From Rugamonas sp. (GTDB lineage Bacteria; Pseudomonadota; Gammaproteobacteria; Burkholderiales; Burkholderiaceae_D), in assembly GCF_025354735.1 (NCBI RefSeq), contig NZ_JANXMI010000244.1, positions 1 through 64,000 on the forward strand: a DNA stretch of 64,000 bases, in the 5' to 3' direction. The notes beneath the pieces are model-generated. The model did not search any database. It was given only the letters and a program-made list of their open reading frames with translations, and had not been told where the DNA came from. This document shows positions 16,919 to 24,755 of this stretch, piece after piece. Every line of letters begins with the position of its first letter. The stretch's first letter is position 1. The position numbers and the translations under genes are program-made.

Positions 16919-19064
16919 GGCGGCGATCGCGCGCTGCGTCGCGCTGGGCCGGCTGGCGCGCGGCCAGCAGGGCGACGCGTTGACGCAGACGCTGGCCGAG
17001 CTCGACGCGGCGCTGCTGCAACTGCAAGCCGAGCGCCTCGCCGCAGGCCCCGCCGAACAAGCGCCGGAAGCGGAGCTGGAACTGGACCTGTCCGGCTACC
17101 TGACCGGCTGGAACGGCGGCGCCGCGCAGCTGTTCGGCTACGCCGCGCCGGAAGCGCTGGGCCAGCACATCCTGTTCCTGTACGCCGACGATGACGAGGA
17201 CGGCAATATCGCCGAGCTGTTCGTCGACCCCGCCAACGCCGTTGCCGAAGTGCGGCGCCGCAAGAAGTCGGGCGAGCTGGTGTGGGTGCGCCTGGCGCTG
17301 GCGCTGATCGCGGACGCCGGCGGCGAGCCGTGCGGCATGCGCGTGCGCTTCAACACGGTCAGCGAGCCGCTGTCGGACGAGGACAAGGTCCACCTGCACG
17401 CCCGCATCATCGAAGACAGCGACCAGGGCGTGCTCATCACCGACGCCAGCGAGCGCATCGTCTCCATCAACAGTTCCTTCACGCGCATCACCGGCTACTC
17501 GCCGGCCGAATCGATAGGCCAGACCCCGGACCTGCTGCGCTCGGGCGTGCACGACGCCGACTTCCGGGCCCAGGTGCGCGCCGCCATGCAGGGCTATGGC
17601 CCGTGGCGCGGCGAGATCATCGGCAAGCGCAAGAACGGCGAGCTGTTCCCGCAGTCGGTGACGATCAGCGTGGTGCGCGACCGCGCCGGCCAGATCAGCC
17701 ACACCTTCTCGCTGTTTTCCGACATCAGCGTACACAAGGACGCCGAGGCGCGCATGCAGCGCATGGCCAATTACGACAGCCTGTCCGGCCTGCCCAACCT
17801 CTGCCTGCTGACCCAGCTGGTCGACCAGGGCTTGACCGAGGCCCGCCGCAGCCAGCAGCACGGCGCCATGATGGTGATCGAGATCAGCCGCATCGGCGCC
17901 ATCGCCGACACCCTGGGCCACGAAACGGGCAACGAGCTGCTGTGCCAGATCGGCCGCCTGCTGCGCCTGGCGCTGCGCGAGGCCGACATCCTGGCCCGGC
18001 TCGACGGCGCCAAGTTCGCCGTCGCGCTGCTGCACATCGAAAAGCGCGAGCACGCCGCCATCGTCGCGCAAAAACTGCTCGACGCGCTGGCCGCGCCCAT
18101 CGTCATCGGCGCCCACCACCTGCAGGTAGGCGCCACCATCGGCATCGCCGTCTACCCGGAGGACGGCGTCGACACGTCCTCGCTGATACGCTATGCCGAC
18201 GTGGCCGCCGCCAAGGCCAAGGGCGTCGATTCGGCCATGTTGTTCTACAGCGAGGAAATGAACCAGCGCGCCCAGGAACACCTGCGCCTGGAAAGCGAGC
18301 TGCGCCTGGCCCTCGTCAACGACGAGCTGGCGCTCTACTACCAGCCCAAGGTGAGCTTGCGCAGCGGCCGCATCGTCGGCGCCGAGGCGTTGCTGCGCTG
18401 GCGCCACCCGGTGCGCGGCCTGGTGTCGCCGGGCGTGTTCATCCCCGTCGCCGAGGAAACCGGCCTGATCCTCGACCTCGGCACCTGGGTGCTGGAGGAA
18501 GCCTGCCGCCAGGTGCGCGCCTGGAAGGACGCCAACCTCATCATGCCGCCCGTGGCCGTCAACCTGTCGGCGCGCCAGTTCGACGCCGGCCTGCCGGGCC
18601 GCATCGCGGCGGTGCTCGAACGCCACTGCGTGCAGCCCGAGCAGCTGATGCTGGAAATCACGGAAAGCCTGCTCATGCGCGGCACCGACAACGTCGTCGC
18701 CATCATGAACCAGCTCGTCGCGATGGGCTTGTCGCTGGCGCTGGACGACTTCGGCACCGGCTATTCCAGCCTGGCCTACCTGAAGAAATTCCCGATCAGC
18801 ACGCTGAAGATAGACCGCTCCTTCGTGATCGGCCTGCCGCACGAGGAAAACGATTGCGCCATCGCGCGCGCCATCGTTACCATGGCCCAGCAGCTGCGCC
18901 AGGAAATCGTGGCCGAGGGCGTCGAGACGGCCGAGCAGATGAGCTTTCTGCGCGAGCTCGGCTGCGACCAGCTGCAAGGCTATCTGTTCAGCCAGCCCGT
19001 GCCGGCGGCCGATTTCGAGCGCATGCTGCGCGAAGGCAAGCGCCTGGCCTTCGCATCGCGATAA
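16911..19064 (+). CDS. PAS-GGDEF-EAL protein, probable c-di-GMP phosphodiesterase
   Basis: 717 residues: a first PAS-like domain (about 55-150), a second clear PAS domain (about 160-285, ITDASERIVSINSSFTRITG), a GGDEF domain (about 290-450) and an EAL domain (about 465-710). The GGDEF signature is replaced by LDGAKF, so cyclase activity is very unlikely. The EAL side is intact: GAEALLRW, NLSARQF, EITES, DDFGTGYSSL, KIDRSF, EGVET and QGYLFSQP. It should hydrolyse c-di-GMP under sensory control by the PAS domains. No membrane helix is seen. Starts inside the end of the HDOD gene. Confidence 0.94.
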   Translation: MLEAAIARCVALGRLARGQQGDALTQTLAELDAALLQLQAERLAAGPAEQAPEAELELDLSGYLTGWNGGAAQLFGYAAPEALGQHILFLYADDDEDGNIAELFVDPANAVAEVRRRKKSGELVWVRLALALIADAGGEPCGMRVRFNTVSEPLSDEDKVHLHARIIEDSDQGVLITDASERIVSINSSFTRITGYSPAESIGQTPDLLRSGVHDADFRAQVRAAMQGYGPWRGEIIGKRKNGELFPQSVTISVVRDRAGQISHTFSLFSDISVHKDAEARMQRMANYDSLSGLPNLCLLTQLVDQGLTEARRSQQHGAMMVIEISRIGAIADTLGHETGNELLCQIGRLLRLALREADILARLDGAKFAVALLHIEKREHAAIVAQKLLDALAAPIVIGAHHLQVGATIGIAVYPEDGVDTSSLIRYADVAAAKAKGVDSAMLFYSEEMNQRAQEHLRLESELRLALVNDELALYYQPKVSLRSGRIVGAEALLRWRHPVRGLVSPGVFIPVAEETGLILDLGTWVLEEACRQVRAWKDANLIMPPVAVNLSARQFDAGLPGRIAAVLERHCVQPEQLMLEITESLLMRGTDNVVAIMNQLVAMGLSLALDDFGTGYSSLAYLKKFPISTLKIDRSFVIGLPHEENDCAIARAIVTMAQQLRQEIVAEGVETAEQMSFLRELGCDQLQGYLFSQPVPAADFERMLREGKRLAFASR

Positions 19065-19128
19065 ACGCAAGACACCCGGCCGTGAACGCCGGCGCCGGCG
19101 CGCGGTCCAAGCTAAAAGGGGAGGGAAC

Positions 19129-19554
19129 ATGACCGCCACCCATAAACTGCAACACTTCGTCGACGCGCAGGCGGCCGTGTACGACACCGTGCTGGCCGAG
19201 TTGCGCGGCGGGCGCAAACGCAGCCACTGGATGTGGTTCATCTTCCCGCAGTTGCGCGGCCTGGGCCGCAGCGACATGGCGCGCCGCTACGCCCTCGACG
19301 GCCTGGCCGACGCCCGCTCCTACCTGGCCCATCCGGTGCTGGGCGCGCGGCTGTTCGAGTGCAGCGCGCTGGTGAGCGCGATTTCCGGGCGCGACATCGG
19401 CGCCATCTTCGGCAGTCCCGACGACCTCAAATTCCACTCCAGCATGACACTGTTCGCGCAGGCGCGGCCCGAACAGCCGATTTTCGACGCCTGCCTGCAA
19501 AAATACTTTGACGGCCGGCCGGATGCGGCTACTCTTGCGCTATTAAAAACCTAG
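19129..19554 (+). CDS. DUF1810 family protein
   Basis: 141-residue soluble protein of the DUF1810 family. Diagnostic segments are the KLQHFVDAQ start, the SHWMWFIFPQLRGLG motif and the FGSPDDLKFHSSMTLF motif near the C-terminus. GGGGAGGGAA directly upstream of the ATG is an unusually strong ribosome site. It is the first gene of a tight rightward run with the glutaredoxin-like, PPC and S41 genes. The biochemical role is not established. Confidence 0.9.
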   Translation: MTATHKLQHFVDAQAAVYDTVLAELRGGRKRSHWMWFIFPQLRGLGRSDMARRYALDGLADARSYLAHPVLGARLFECSALVSAISGRDIGAIFGSPDDLKFHSSMTLFAQARPEQPIFDACLQKYFDGRPDAATLALLKT

Positions 19555-19567
19555 ACGGGACAACTTT

Positions 19568-19942
19568 ATGAGCCGCAGCATCCTCGACGAAGCGCACATC
19601 CACCCGGCCATCCGCGCCAAGATCAGCGACAGCAACGCCGCCATCGTGCGCGAAGTGCAGGCCGCCGTCGCCGCCAACGCCATCGTCGTCGTCGGCATGG
19701 GGCAGAACCCGTTTCCGCGCAAGGCCCGCAAGATCCTCGACAGCCTCGGCACGCCCTACCAGTACCTCGGCTACGGCAGCTACCTGTCGAAATGGCGGCC
19801 GCGCAGCGCCCTGAAGATGTGGACCGGTTGGGGCACCTTCCCGATGATCTTCGTGAACGGCATGCTGATCGGCGGTGCCCAGGAATTGCAGGCGCTGGTC
19901 GAGCGCGGCGAATTTTCCAGCCTGCTGAAAACGCCGGCCTGA
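19568..19942 (+). CDS. Glutaredoxin-like protein without cysteines
   Basis: 124 residues with the layout of a monothiol glutaredoxin (Grx4/GrxD): N-terminal helix, AIVVVGMGQNPFPRKARKIL strand-helix, the WPT-type loop WGTFPMIFVNG with its cis-proline, and the IGGAQEL glutathione-loop region. At the place of the CGFS active site the sequence is GQNPFPRKA and there is no cysteine anywhere in the protein. Thiol redox chemistry and iron-sulfur ligation by a cysteine are therefore excluded. The fold assignment rests on motif order. It overlaps the PPC gene by one base. Confidence 0.82.
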   Translation: MSRSILDEAHIHPAIRAKISDSNAAIVREVQAAVAANAIVVVGMGQNPFPRKARKILDSLGTPYQYLGYGSYLSKWRPRSALKMWTGWGTFPMIFVNGMLIGGAQELQALVERGEFSSLLKTPA

Positions 19943-20391
19943 TGCAGGCGCTGCCGCTGCGCCTCAATCCCGGCGACGACCTGAAGGCCGCCATCGAGGC
20001 CGCCATCGGGGCTGCGCAAGCCGGGCAGGGCGAGGGCGTCGACCAGCCGGCCGGCGCCGCCTTCGTCCTGCAAGGCATCGGCAGCCTCAGCGTCGCGCAA
20101 CTGCGCTACGCCGGCCTGCCGCAGCCGACCGAGCTGCGCGGCGACCTGGAAATCCTCACGCTGGCCGGCTCCGTCTCGCCCGACGGCGCCCACCTGCACA
20201 TGTCGGTGGCGGACGCGCAGGGCCGCGTCTTCGGCGGCCACGTCGGCGCCGGCTGCATCGTCCGCACCACCGCCGAGCTACTGCTGGCGCTGCTGCCCGA
20301 ACACCGCTTCGCCCGCGAGCACGACGCGCTGACCGGCTTCAAGGAATTGACCATCTACCCGCAGCTCATCAACCCAGCCCTTACTCCATGA
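19942..20391 (+). CDS. PPC/DUF296 domain protein
   Basis: 149 residues beginning MQALPLRL, with the start overlapping the previous stop (TGATG). The body matches the PPC (DUF296) domain: AFVLQGIGSLSVAQLRYAG, LEILTLAGSVSPDGAHLHM and GHVGAGCIVRTTAELLL, including the central G-H metal/trimer region. In bacteria the domain occurs alone as a trimeric protein of poorly known role; in plants it is attached to AT-hooks, absent here. It overlaps the S41 peptidase gene by 4 bp. Confidence 0.85.
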   Translation: MQALPLRLNPGDDLKAAIEAAIGAAQAGQGEGVDQPAGAAFVLQGIGSLSVAQLRYAGLPQPTELRGDLEILTLAGSVSPDGAHLHMSVADAQGRVFGGHVGAGCIVRTTAELLLALLPEHRFAREHDALTGFKELTIYPQLINPALTP

Positions 20392-21401
20392 CCCTGATCC
20401 CACGCCACAACCTCGCCCTCGCAGCCTTCGCCTCCCTCGTTTCCCTGTTGCCGGCCCTGGCCATCGCCCAGCCCGCCATCGTTTCCGACGCCGACGCGCA
20501 AGCCGTCGCCCGCTCGGTCGGCGAACAGCTCCACGCCGCCTATCCCTTCCCCGACATCGCCGAGCGCTACGCCAAGGCCCTGGCGGCGAAGGCCAAGGCT
20601 GGCGCCTATCGCGGCCTCGACGATTGCGACCTGGCCACGCACATGACCGACGACCTGCACGCCGTGCATCAGGATGTGCATCTGCGGATATTCTGCGATG
20701 CCGTGCTGTCCAAAAAACTGGCGCCCAAGACCGATGCCGCCGGCACGCCCAAAATGAAGGACCTCGGCTTCGAGTCGGTGGAGCTGGACATGGACTTGTC
20801 GACCGCCTACATCCGTTCGCAGGGCGGCTGGCGCGCCAACGCCGACACCTTCCGTACGGCGGCCGCCGCCATGAACCTGGCGTCGCAGGCCAAATACGTC
20901 ATCATCGACCTGCGCGGCAATCCGGGCGGCAACGGCGAAGTGGGGCGCTTCCTGGCCTCCTACTTCTATCCTGACGGCGAAGAAAAATACTATTTATACG
21001 GTTTCGAAAAAGACCGCGAGCACAACCAGCAGGAATGGACCTATGCCTACGTGCCGGGACCGCGCCTGCCGGACGCCAAACTCTACATCCTGGTCAACAA
21101 GAAAACGGCGTCGGCCACCGAGGGCTTCGCCTACGCGATGCAGCAGCTGAAGCGCGCCACCATCGTCGGCCAGACCACGGCCGGCGCCGGCATCGCGGGC
21201 GACTTCCGGCCGCTGCCGAACAAGATGACGGTATTCCTGCCGGTGAAGATGATCGTGGCGCCGCACAGCAGCGCAGGCTGGGAAGGCACGGGCGTGGTGC
21301 CCGACGTGTCCACCGAGCCCGACACCGAGCGCGCGGCGGTCATGGAATTGATACGCCGGGAGATCGCCGTCCCGCCGGCCGCCCAGCCGGCGACGGATTG
21401 A
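20388..21401 (+). CDS. S41 family peptidase, IRBP/CtpA-like, exported
   Basis: 337 residues with a signal peptide (hydrophobic residues about 8-26, ending AIAQP). An IRBP-type N-terminal helical domain is followed by the S41 core: VIIDLRGNPGGNGEVGRF, LVNKKTASATEGFAYAM with the likely catalytic serine in TASATE, and IVGQTTAGAG. There is no PDZ domain, unlike CtpA. Such enzymes cleave C-terminal regions of periplasmic or unfolded peptides; the substrate is unknown. The ATGA overlap couples it to the PPC gene. Confidence 0.88.
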   Translation: MTLIPRHNLALAAFASLVSLLPALAIAQPAIVSDADAQAVARSVGEQLHAAYPFPDIAERYAKALAAKAKAGAYRGLDDCDLATHMTDDLHAVHQDVHLRIFCDAVLSKKLAPKTDAAGTPKMKDLGFESVELDMDLSTAYIRSQGGWRANADTFRTAAAAMNLASQAKYVIIDLRGNPGGNGEVGRFLASYFYPDGEEKYYLYGFEKDREHNQQEWTYAYVPGPRLPDAKLYILVNKKTASATEGFAYAMQQLKRATIVGQTTAGAGIAGDFRPLPNKMTVFLPVKMIVAPHSSAGWEGTGVVPDVSTEPDTERAAVMELIRREIAVPPAAQPATD

Positions 21402-21403
21402 GG

Positions 21404-21443
21404 GATGGACGACGCCGTGCCGCCTCAGTCCTCGTCGTCCATC
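21404..21443. repeat. Inverted repeat after the S41 gene
   Basis: GATGGACGACG and CGTCGTCCATC form a perfect 11-bp stem with an 18-nt loop, starting 3 bp after the S41 stop. No T-run follows, so a terminator role is uncertain. The remaining spacer to 21507 shows no gene. Confidence 0.5.
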
Positions 21444-21507
21444 AGCGATTTCATGTCATGAGCGGCCGTTCAAGAGCTCGATCAACAATCCGCTTGAGAG
21501 CCCACCT

Positions 21508-21741
21508 TCAGCGGCGTGGCCGCGCAGGATGCGGAGGACGCAGAGGGTCGAGCAGGCCGCGCAAGTCGTTGTGGTCGAGCTCGTACATCAGCGCGATCAG
21601 CGCGCCCAGTTCGCCGGACGGAAAGCCTTCGCGCGCGAACCAGCCCAGATAGTGGCCGGGCAGGTCGGCCAGCTTGCGGCCCTTGTATTTACCGTAGGGC
21701 ATTTCGTAGGTGAGCAGCAGGGCGAGTTTTTCCGAGTTCAT
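21508..21741 (-). CDS. DUF3820 family protein
   Basis: 77-residue basic protein starting MNSEKLALLLTYEMPYG. It matches DUF3820: MPYGKYKGRKLADLPGHYLGWF and GELGALIALMYEL, seen in two pieces. Longer in-frame starts up to 21867 add a sequence unlike the family and are rejected. It is convergent with the S41 gene and divergent from the MFS gene. Related domains in exonuclease-associated proteins suggest nucleic-acid contact, but no function is established. Confidence 0.85.
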   Translation of the reverse strand: MNSEKLALLLTYEMPYGKYKGRKLADLPGHYLGWFAREGFPSGELGALIALMYELDHNDLRGLLDPLRPPHPARPRR

Positions 21742-21887
21742 GGGGCGAAATATAGCAGGCGGGCGGCCGCCACGGCGGTCAGTGGTCAATTGTTGCTGCT
21801 GCCGCAAATATATTCTGCCTTCCACAGTCTTATTCGCGATAAAGAAAGCATGGATACTTCCGCACATACACTTTAAAGGAAGCTGCC

Positions 21888-23099
21888 ATGCCTATTGCAC
21901 TGCTAGCGCTGACCATCAGCGCGTTCGCCATCGGGACCACCGAATTCGTCATCGTCGGGCTGCTGCCGACCATCGCCGCCGATCTGGGCGTGAACCTGCC
22001 GTCGGCCGGCCTGCTCGTGAGCCTGTACGCGCTCGGCGTGGCCGTCGGCGCGCCGGTGCTCACCGCGCTGACCGGCAAGCTGCCGCGCAAAACGCTGCTG
22101 CTGGCGCTGATGGTGCTGTTCACGCTCGGCAATCTGCTGGCCTGGCAGGCGCCCGGCTACGCCACGCTGGTGGTGGCGCGCATCCTGACCGGGCTGGCGC
22201 ACGGCGTGTTCTTTTCGATAGGCTCGACCATCGCCACCTCGCTGGTGAGCAAGGAAAAAGCGGCCAGCGCGATCGCCATCATGTTCACCGGCCTGACGGT
22301 GGCGCTGGTGACGGGCGTGCCGCTGGGCACCTTCATCGGCCAGCATTTGGGCTGGCGCGCCAGCTTCCTCGCCGTGTCGGCGCTGGGCGTGATCGCCTTT
22401 CTCGGCAGCCTGGCCTTCGTGCCGTCGACGATAGCGCACAGCAAGCCGGCGTCGCTGCTGCGACAAGTGAAGGTGTTGGGCCAGCCGCGTCTGCTGCTGG
22501 TGTACGCGATGACGGCGGTCGGCTACGGCGGCTCGTTCACCGCCTTCACTTATCTGGCGCCGATTTTGCAGAACGTCTCCGGCTTCGGCGCCGACGCGGT
22601 CGGGCTGGTGATGCTGGTGTACGGCCTGTCCGTCGCCGTCGGCAATATCTGGGGCGGCAAGCTGGCCGACCGCCGCGGTCCGATCAGCGCGCTGAAGATC
22701 ATCTTCCTCGGTCTGGCCGCCGTGCTGTTGGTGCTGACGTTCACCGCGCCGCATCCGGCGCTGGTGCTGGCGACGGTGCTGGTGTGGGGCGCTTTCGCGT
22801 TCGGCAACGTCGCCGGCTTGCAGGTCTACGTCGTGCAGCAGGCCGAGCGCTTCGCGCCGCAAGCGGTCGATGTGGCGTCGGGACTGAATATCGCCGCCTT
22901 CAATCTGGGCATCGCCGGCGGCGCGTGGGGCGGCGGGCTCATCGTCGAGCAGATGGGACTGGTGCATACCGGGTGGATAGGCGCCATCGTCGTGCTGGCG
23001 GCGTTCGGGCTGACGGCGCTGAGCGGCCGCCTCGACCGCCGCGACCCGCGCGCGGTGCCGGCCGCAGCGCCGCGCAAGGTCCGCGTCGCCGCGCACTGA
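21888..23099 (+). CDS. MFS transporter, AraJ/NepI-like exporter
   Basis: 403-residue inner-membrane transporter with about 12 helices. It opens with the family-typical IGTTEFVIVGLLPTIAADL and has RILTGLAHGVFFSIGSTIA and LVTGVPLGTFIGQHLGWR in the second to fifth helices, placing it with AraJ/YdhP/NepI-type proton-driven exporters. AGGAAG precedes the ATG. It is similar in architecture to the other MFS gene at 8655-9884, but here no regulator gene lies beside it. Confidence 0.9.
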   Translation: MPIALLALTISAFAIGTTEFVIVGLLPTIAADLGVNLPSAGLLVSLYALGVAVGAPVLTALTGKLPRKTLLLALMVLFTLGNLLAWQAPGYATLVVARILTGLAHGVFFSIGSTIATSLVSKEKAASAIAIMFTGLTVALVTGVPLGTFIGQHLGWRASFLAVSALGVIAFLGSLAFVPSTIAHSKPASLLRQVKVLGQPRLLLVYAMTAVGYGGSFTAFTYLAPILQNVSGFGADAVGLVMLVYGLSVAVGNIWGGKLADRRGPISALKIIFLGLAAVLLVLTFTAPHPALVLATVLVWGAFAFGNVAGLQVYVVQQAERFAPQAVDVASGLNIAAFNLGIAGGAWGGGLIVEQMGLVHTGWIGAIVVLAAFGLTALSGRLDRRDPRAVPAAAPRKVRVAAH

Positions 23100-23228
23100 G
23101 GGCGGTGCGCCCGGGCTGAGCAAGCGGCTCGGACCAGCGGTATCGGATCCCGGCCCACGGCGGCGGCACGGTTGCCGCCGCGCCGGTGTATATTGCTGCC
23201 CTTGCCATCGCACCCACACCGAACACCC

Positions 23229-24677
23229 ATGTCGCCAGCCGCACTTTTCCTCGCCGTCCTCGCCTATTTCACGCTGCTGCTGGGCGTCGCCTGGCGCACC
23301 TCGCGCCACGCCACCAACGACAGCTACTTCATCGGCAACAAGCGCAGCAACTGGAAGCTGGTCGCCTTCGGCATGATAGGCACCACGCTGACCGGCGTCA
23401 CCTTCATCAGCGTGCCGGGCGCGGTCGGCGCCAACGGCTTCGGCTACCTGCAAATCATGGCCGGCTACGTGCTCGGCTACCTGGCCATCATCGTCATCCT
23501 GCTGCCGCTGTACTACCGCCTCAAGCTGACGTCGATCTACCACTACCTCGACTTCCGCCTCGGCCGGCGCGCCGGCCAGAGCGGGGCCGTCTTCTTCATC
23601 CTGTCGCGCACGCTCGGTTCGACCGCGCGCCTCTACCTGGTCGTCAACATCCTGCAACTGACGATACTCGACAGCCTGGGCGTGCCGTTCTGGCTGACCA
23701 GCATGGTGATCCTGCTGATGATACTGCTCTACACCTACGAAGGCGGCGTCAAGACCATCGTCTGGACCGACACGCTGCAAACGAGCGCCATGTTGATCGG
23801 CCTGGTCAGCTGCGTCGCCATCGTGCTGCTGCGCCTCGACTTGAGCCTGCCGCAAAGCCTGGCGCGGATGAGCGAACACGGCCTGACGCGCATCTTCACG
23901 TTCGACGTCGACAGCCCGGTCTACCTGTGGAAGCAAGTGCTGGCCGGCATCTTCATCACCGTCGCGATGACGGGCATGGACCAGGAAATGATGCAAAAGA
24001 ATATCTCGGTGCGCACCCTGGCCGACGCGCAAAAAAACATGCTGACGCTGACCGTCGTGCTGACGGCCGTGCTGATGCTGTTCCTCTACCTGGGCGGCCT
24101 GCTGTCGCTGTACGCGCCGCTGGCCGGCGTCGCCGCCACCGGCGACAAGCTGTTCCCCGCCGTCGTCATGGGCCAGTTGCCGGCCGCCGTGCAGCTGATC
24201 TTCCTGATCGCGCTGGTGTCGGCGCTGTTCCCCAGCGCGGACGGCGCCATCACGGCGCTGACCTCCACGGTCTGCCTCGACCTGCTCGGCCTGGCGCGCC
24301 GCGGCGACCTGAGCGAGCGGCGCAAGACCGTGTGGCGCCACCGCGTCCACCTCGGCTTTTGCGCCCTGTTTCTGGTGTTGGTGATGGTCTTCAAATGGAT
24401 GGATAATCCCAGCATGATAGGCGTGATCCTGAAGCTGGCCGGCTACACCTACGGCCCGCTGCTGGGGCTGTTCGCCTTCGGCCTGCTGAGCCGGCGCGGC
24501 GTGCGCGACCGCTGGGTGCCGGCCGCCGTGCTGGCCGGACCGCTGCTGTGCTATGCCATCGACGTCAATCAAAAGTCGCTGTTCGGCAGTTACCACCTCG
24601 GCCTGGAACTGCTCATCATGAACGGCGCGCTGGTGCTGGCCGGCCTGTGGCTGATCTCGACGCCGGCGCCGGACTGA
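23229..24677 (+). CDS. Sodium:solute symporter family protein
   Basis: 482 residues, about 13 membrane helices, SSS (SLC5) family. Characteristic parts are FTLLLGVAWRTS, NDSYFIGNKRSNWKLVAFGMIGT in two pieces, the VTFISVPG segment of the first core helix, and TGMDQEMMQKNIS near helix 8. Sodium-driven uptake of a small organic solute is expected; the closest family members take up sugars, proline, sialic acid or similar, and the substrate is not readable. The ATG at 23229 is chosen because upstream residues are not family-like. It lies 129 bp after the MFS gene. Confidence 0.9.
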   Translation: MSPAALFLAVLAYFTLLLGVAWRTSRHATNDSYFIGNKRSNWKLVAFGMIGTTLTGVTFISVPGAVGANGFGYLQIMAGYVLGYLAIIVILLPLYYRLKLTSIYHYLDFRLGRRAGQSGAVFFILSRTLGSTARLYLVVNILQLTILDSLGVPFWLTSMVILLMILLYTYEGGVKTIVWTDTLQTSAMLIGLVSCVAIVLLRLDLSLPQSLARMSEHGLTRIFTFDVDSPVYLWKQVLAGIFITVAMTGMDQEMMQKNISVRTLADAQKNMLTLTVVLTAVLMLFLYLGGLLSLYAPLAGVAATGDKLFPAVVMGQLPAAVQLIFLIALVSALFPSADGAITALTSTVCLDLLGLARRGDLSERRKTVWRHRVHLGFCALFLVLVMVFKWMDNPSMIGVILKLAGYTYGPLLGLFAFGLLSRRGVRDRWVPAAVLAGPLLCYAIDVNQKSLFGSYHLGLELLIMNGALVLAGLWLISTPAPD

Positions 24678-24755
24678 CAGGGCGGCGTTTTTCGCTTATA
24701 GTTGCATATAGTTCAAGCTTGACACCACACTCAATCCGCCTCAACAGGAGCATCC

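Noticed and set aside
21903-24596. Very long open frame antisense to the MFS and symporter genes
   Set aside because: Product is a low-complexity His/Gln/Arg/Asp-rich string typical of the complementary frame of GC-rich genes; the plus-strand genes have full family motifs.
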